Source of the DNA: Desulfocapsa sp.
GTDB taxonomy: Bacteria > Desulfobacterota > Desulfobulbia > Desulfobulbales > Desulfocapsaceae
Assembly: GCA_029942265.1 (NCBI GenBank)
Contig: JAOZTO010000162.1
Span: 1-6,055 of the forward strand
Length of the DNA stretch: 6,055 nucleotides
Reading direction: 5' to 3'
Position numbers and translations under genes: made by a program. The notes under the pieces are model-generated. The model did not search any database and was not told the DNA's origin. It saw only the letters and a list, made by a program, of their open reading frames with translations. Of this stretch, positions 6,043 through 6,055 are shown piece after piece. Within the stretch, counting starts at the first letter, position 1. Every line of letters begins with the position of its first letter.

Positions 6043-6055
6043 CTGTAAATGTTTG

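Larger units (their letters stand above)
5722..6055. other. Gene-free region upstream of the synthase
   Basis: This 334-bp AT-rich region holds no credible gene on either strand. It contains the synthase leader with a small hairpin at the ribosome site, a 16-bp palindrome beside a -10-like box, a 19-bp palindrome, and the inverted second copy of the hairpin repeat at the window edge. Between about 5830 and 5975 I see nothing definite beyond AT-rich sequence. Confidence 0.6.

Overview
The window holds two long genes, both on the minus strand, plus two gene-free stretches rich in inverted repeats. The sequence is fairly AT-rich. A class A penicillin-binding protein with an outer-membrane-type lipoprotein beside it points to a Gram-negative (diderm) bacterium. 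The style of the proteins reminds me of Desulfobacterota, but that is an impression and not something the window proves.

Region by region: 1-34 is the purine-rich (on the minus strand) tail after the lipoprotein stop codon. 35-1885 encodes a 616-residue lipoprotein with tetratricopeptide-like helical repeats. 1886-2343 is a 458-bp intergenic region containing a small operator-like inverted repeat, one copy of a hairpin repeat, a GC-richer segment of possible mobile origin, and a 113-bp palindromic element whose arms begin with GTAAG, possibly the remnant of an IS66-type element. 2344-5721 encodes an 1125-residue bifunctional peptidoglycan synthase with all glycosyltransferase and transpeptidase active-site motifs and a large extra module inside the transpeptidase domain. 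5722-6055 is a gene-free upstream region with a -10-like box, two strong palindromes, and a second, inverted copy of the hairpin repeat seen at 1960-2007.

The two genes suggest one piece of cell-wall biology. The synthase polymerises and cross-links peptidoglycan from the inner membrane. The neighbouring lipoprotein is predicted to sit in the outer membrane with a flexible tether and TPR-like repeats, which is the architecture of Lpo-type activators of class A PBPs (LpoA, LpoP). That they work together is my inference from architecture and adjacency. The most novel items are this possible synthase/activator pair, the roughly 230-residue insertion in the transpeptidase domain, and the unclassified repeats around the synthase gene. 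I saw no CRISPR array, tRNA, rRNA or intact transposase.
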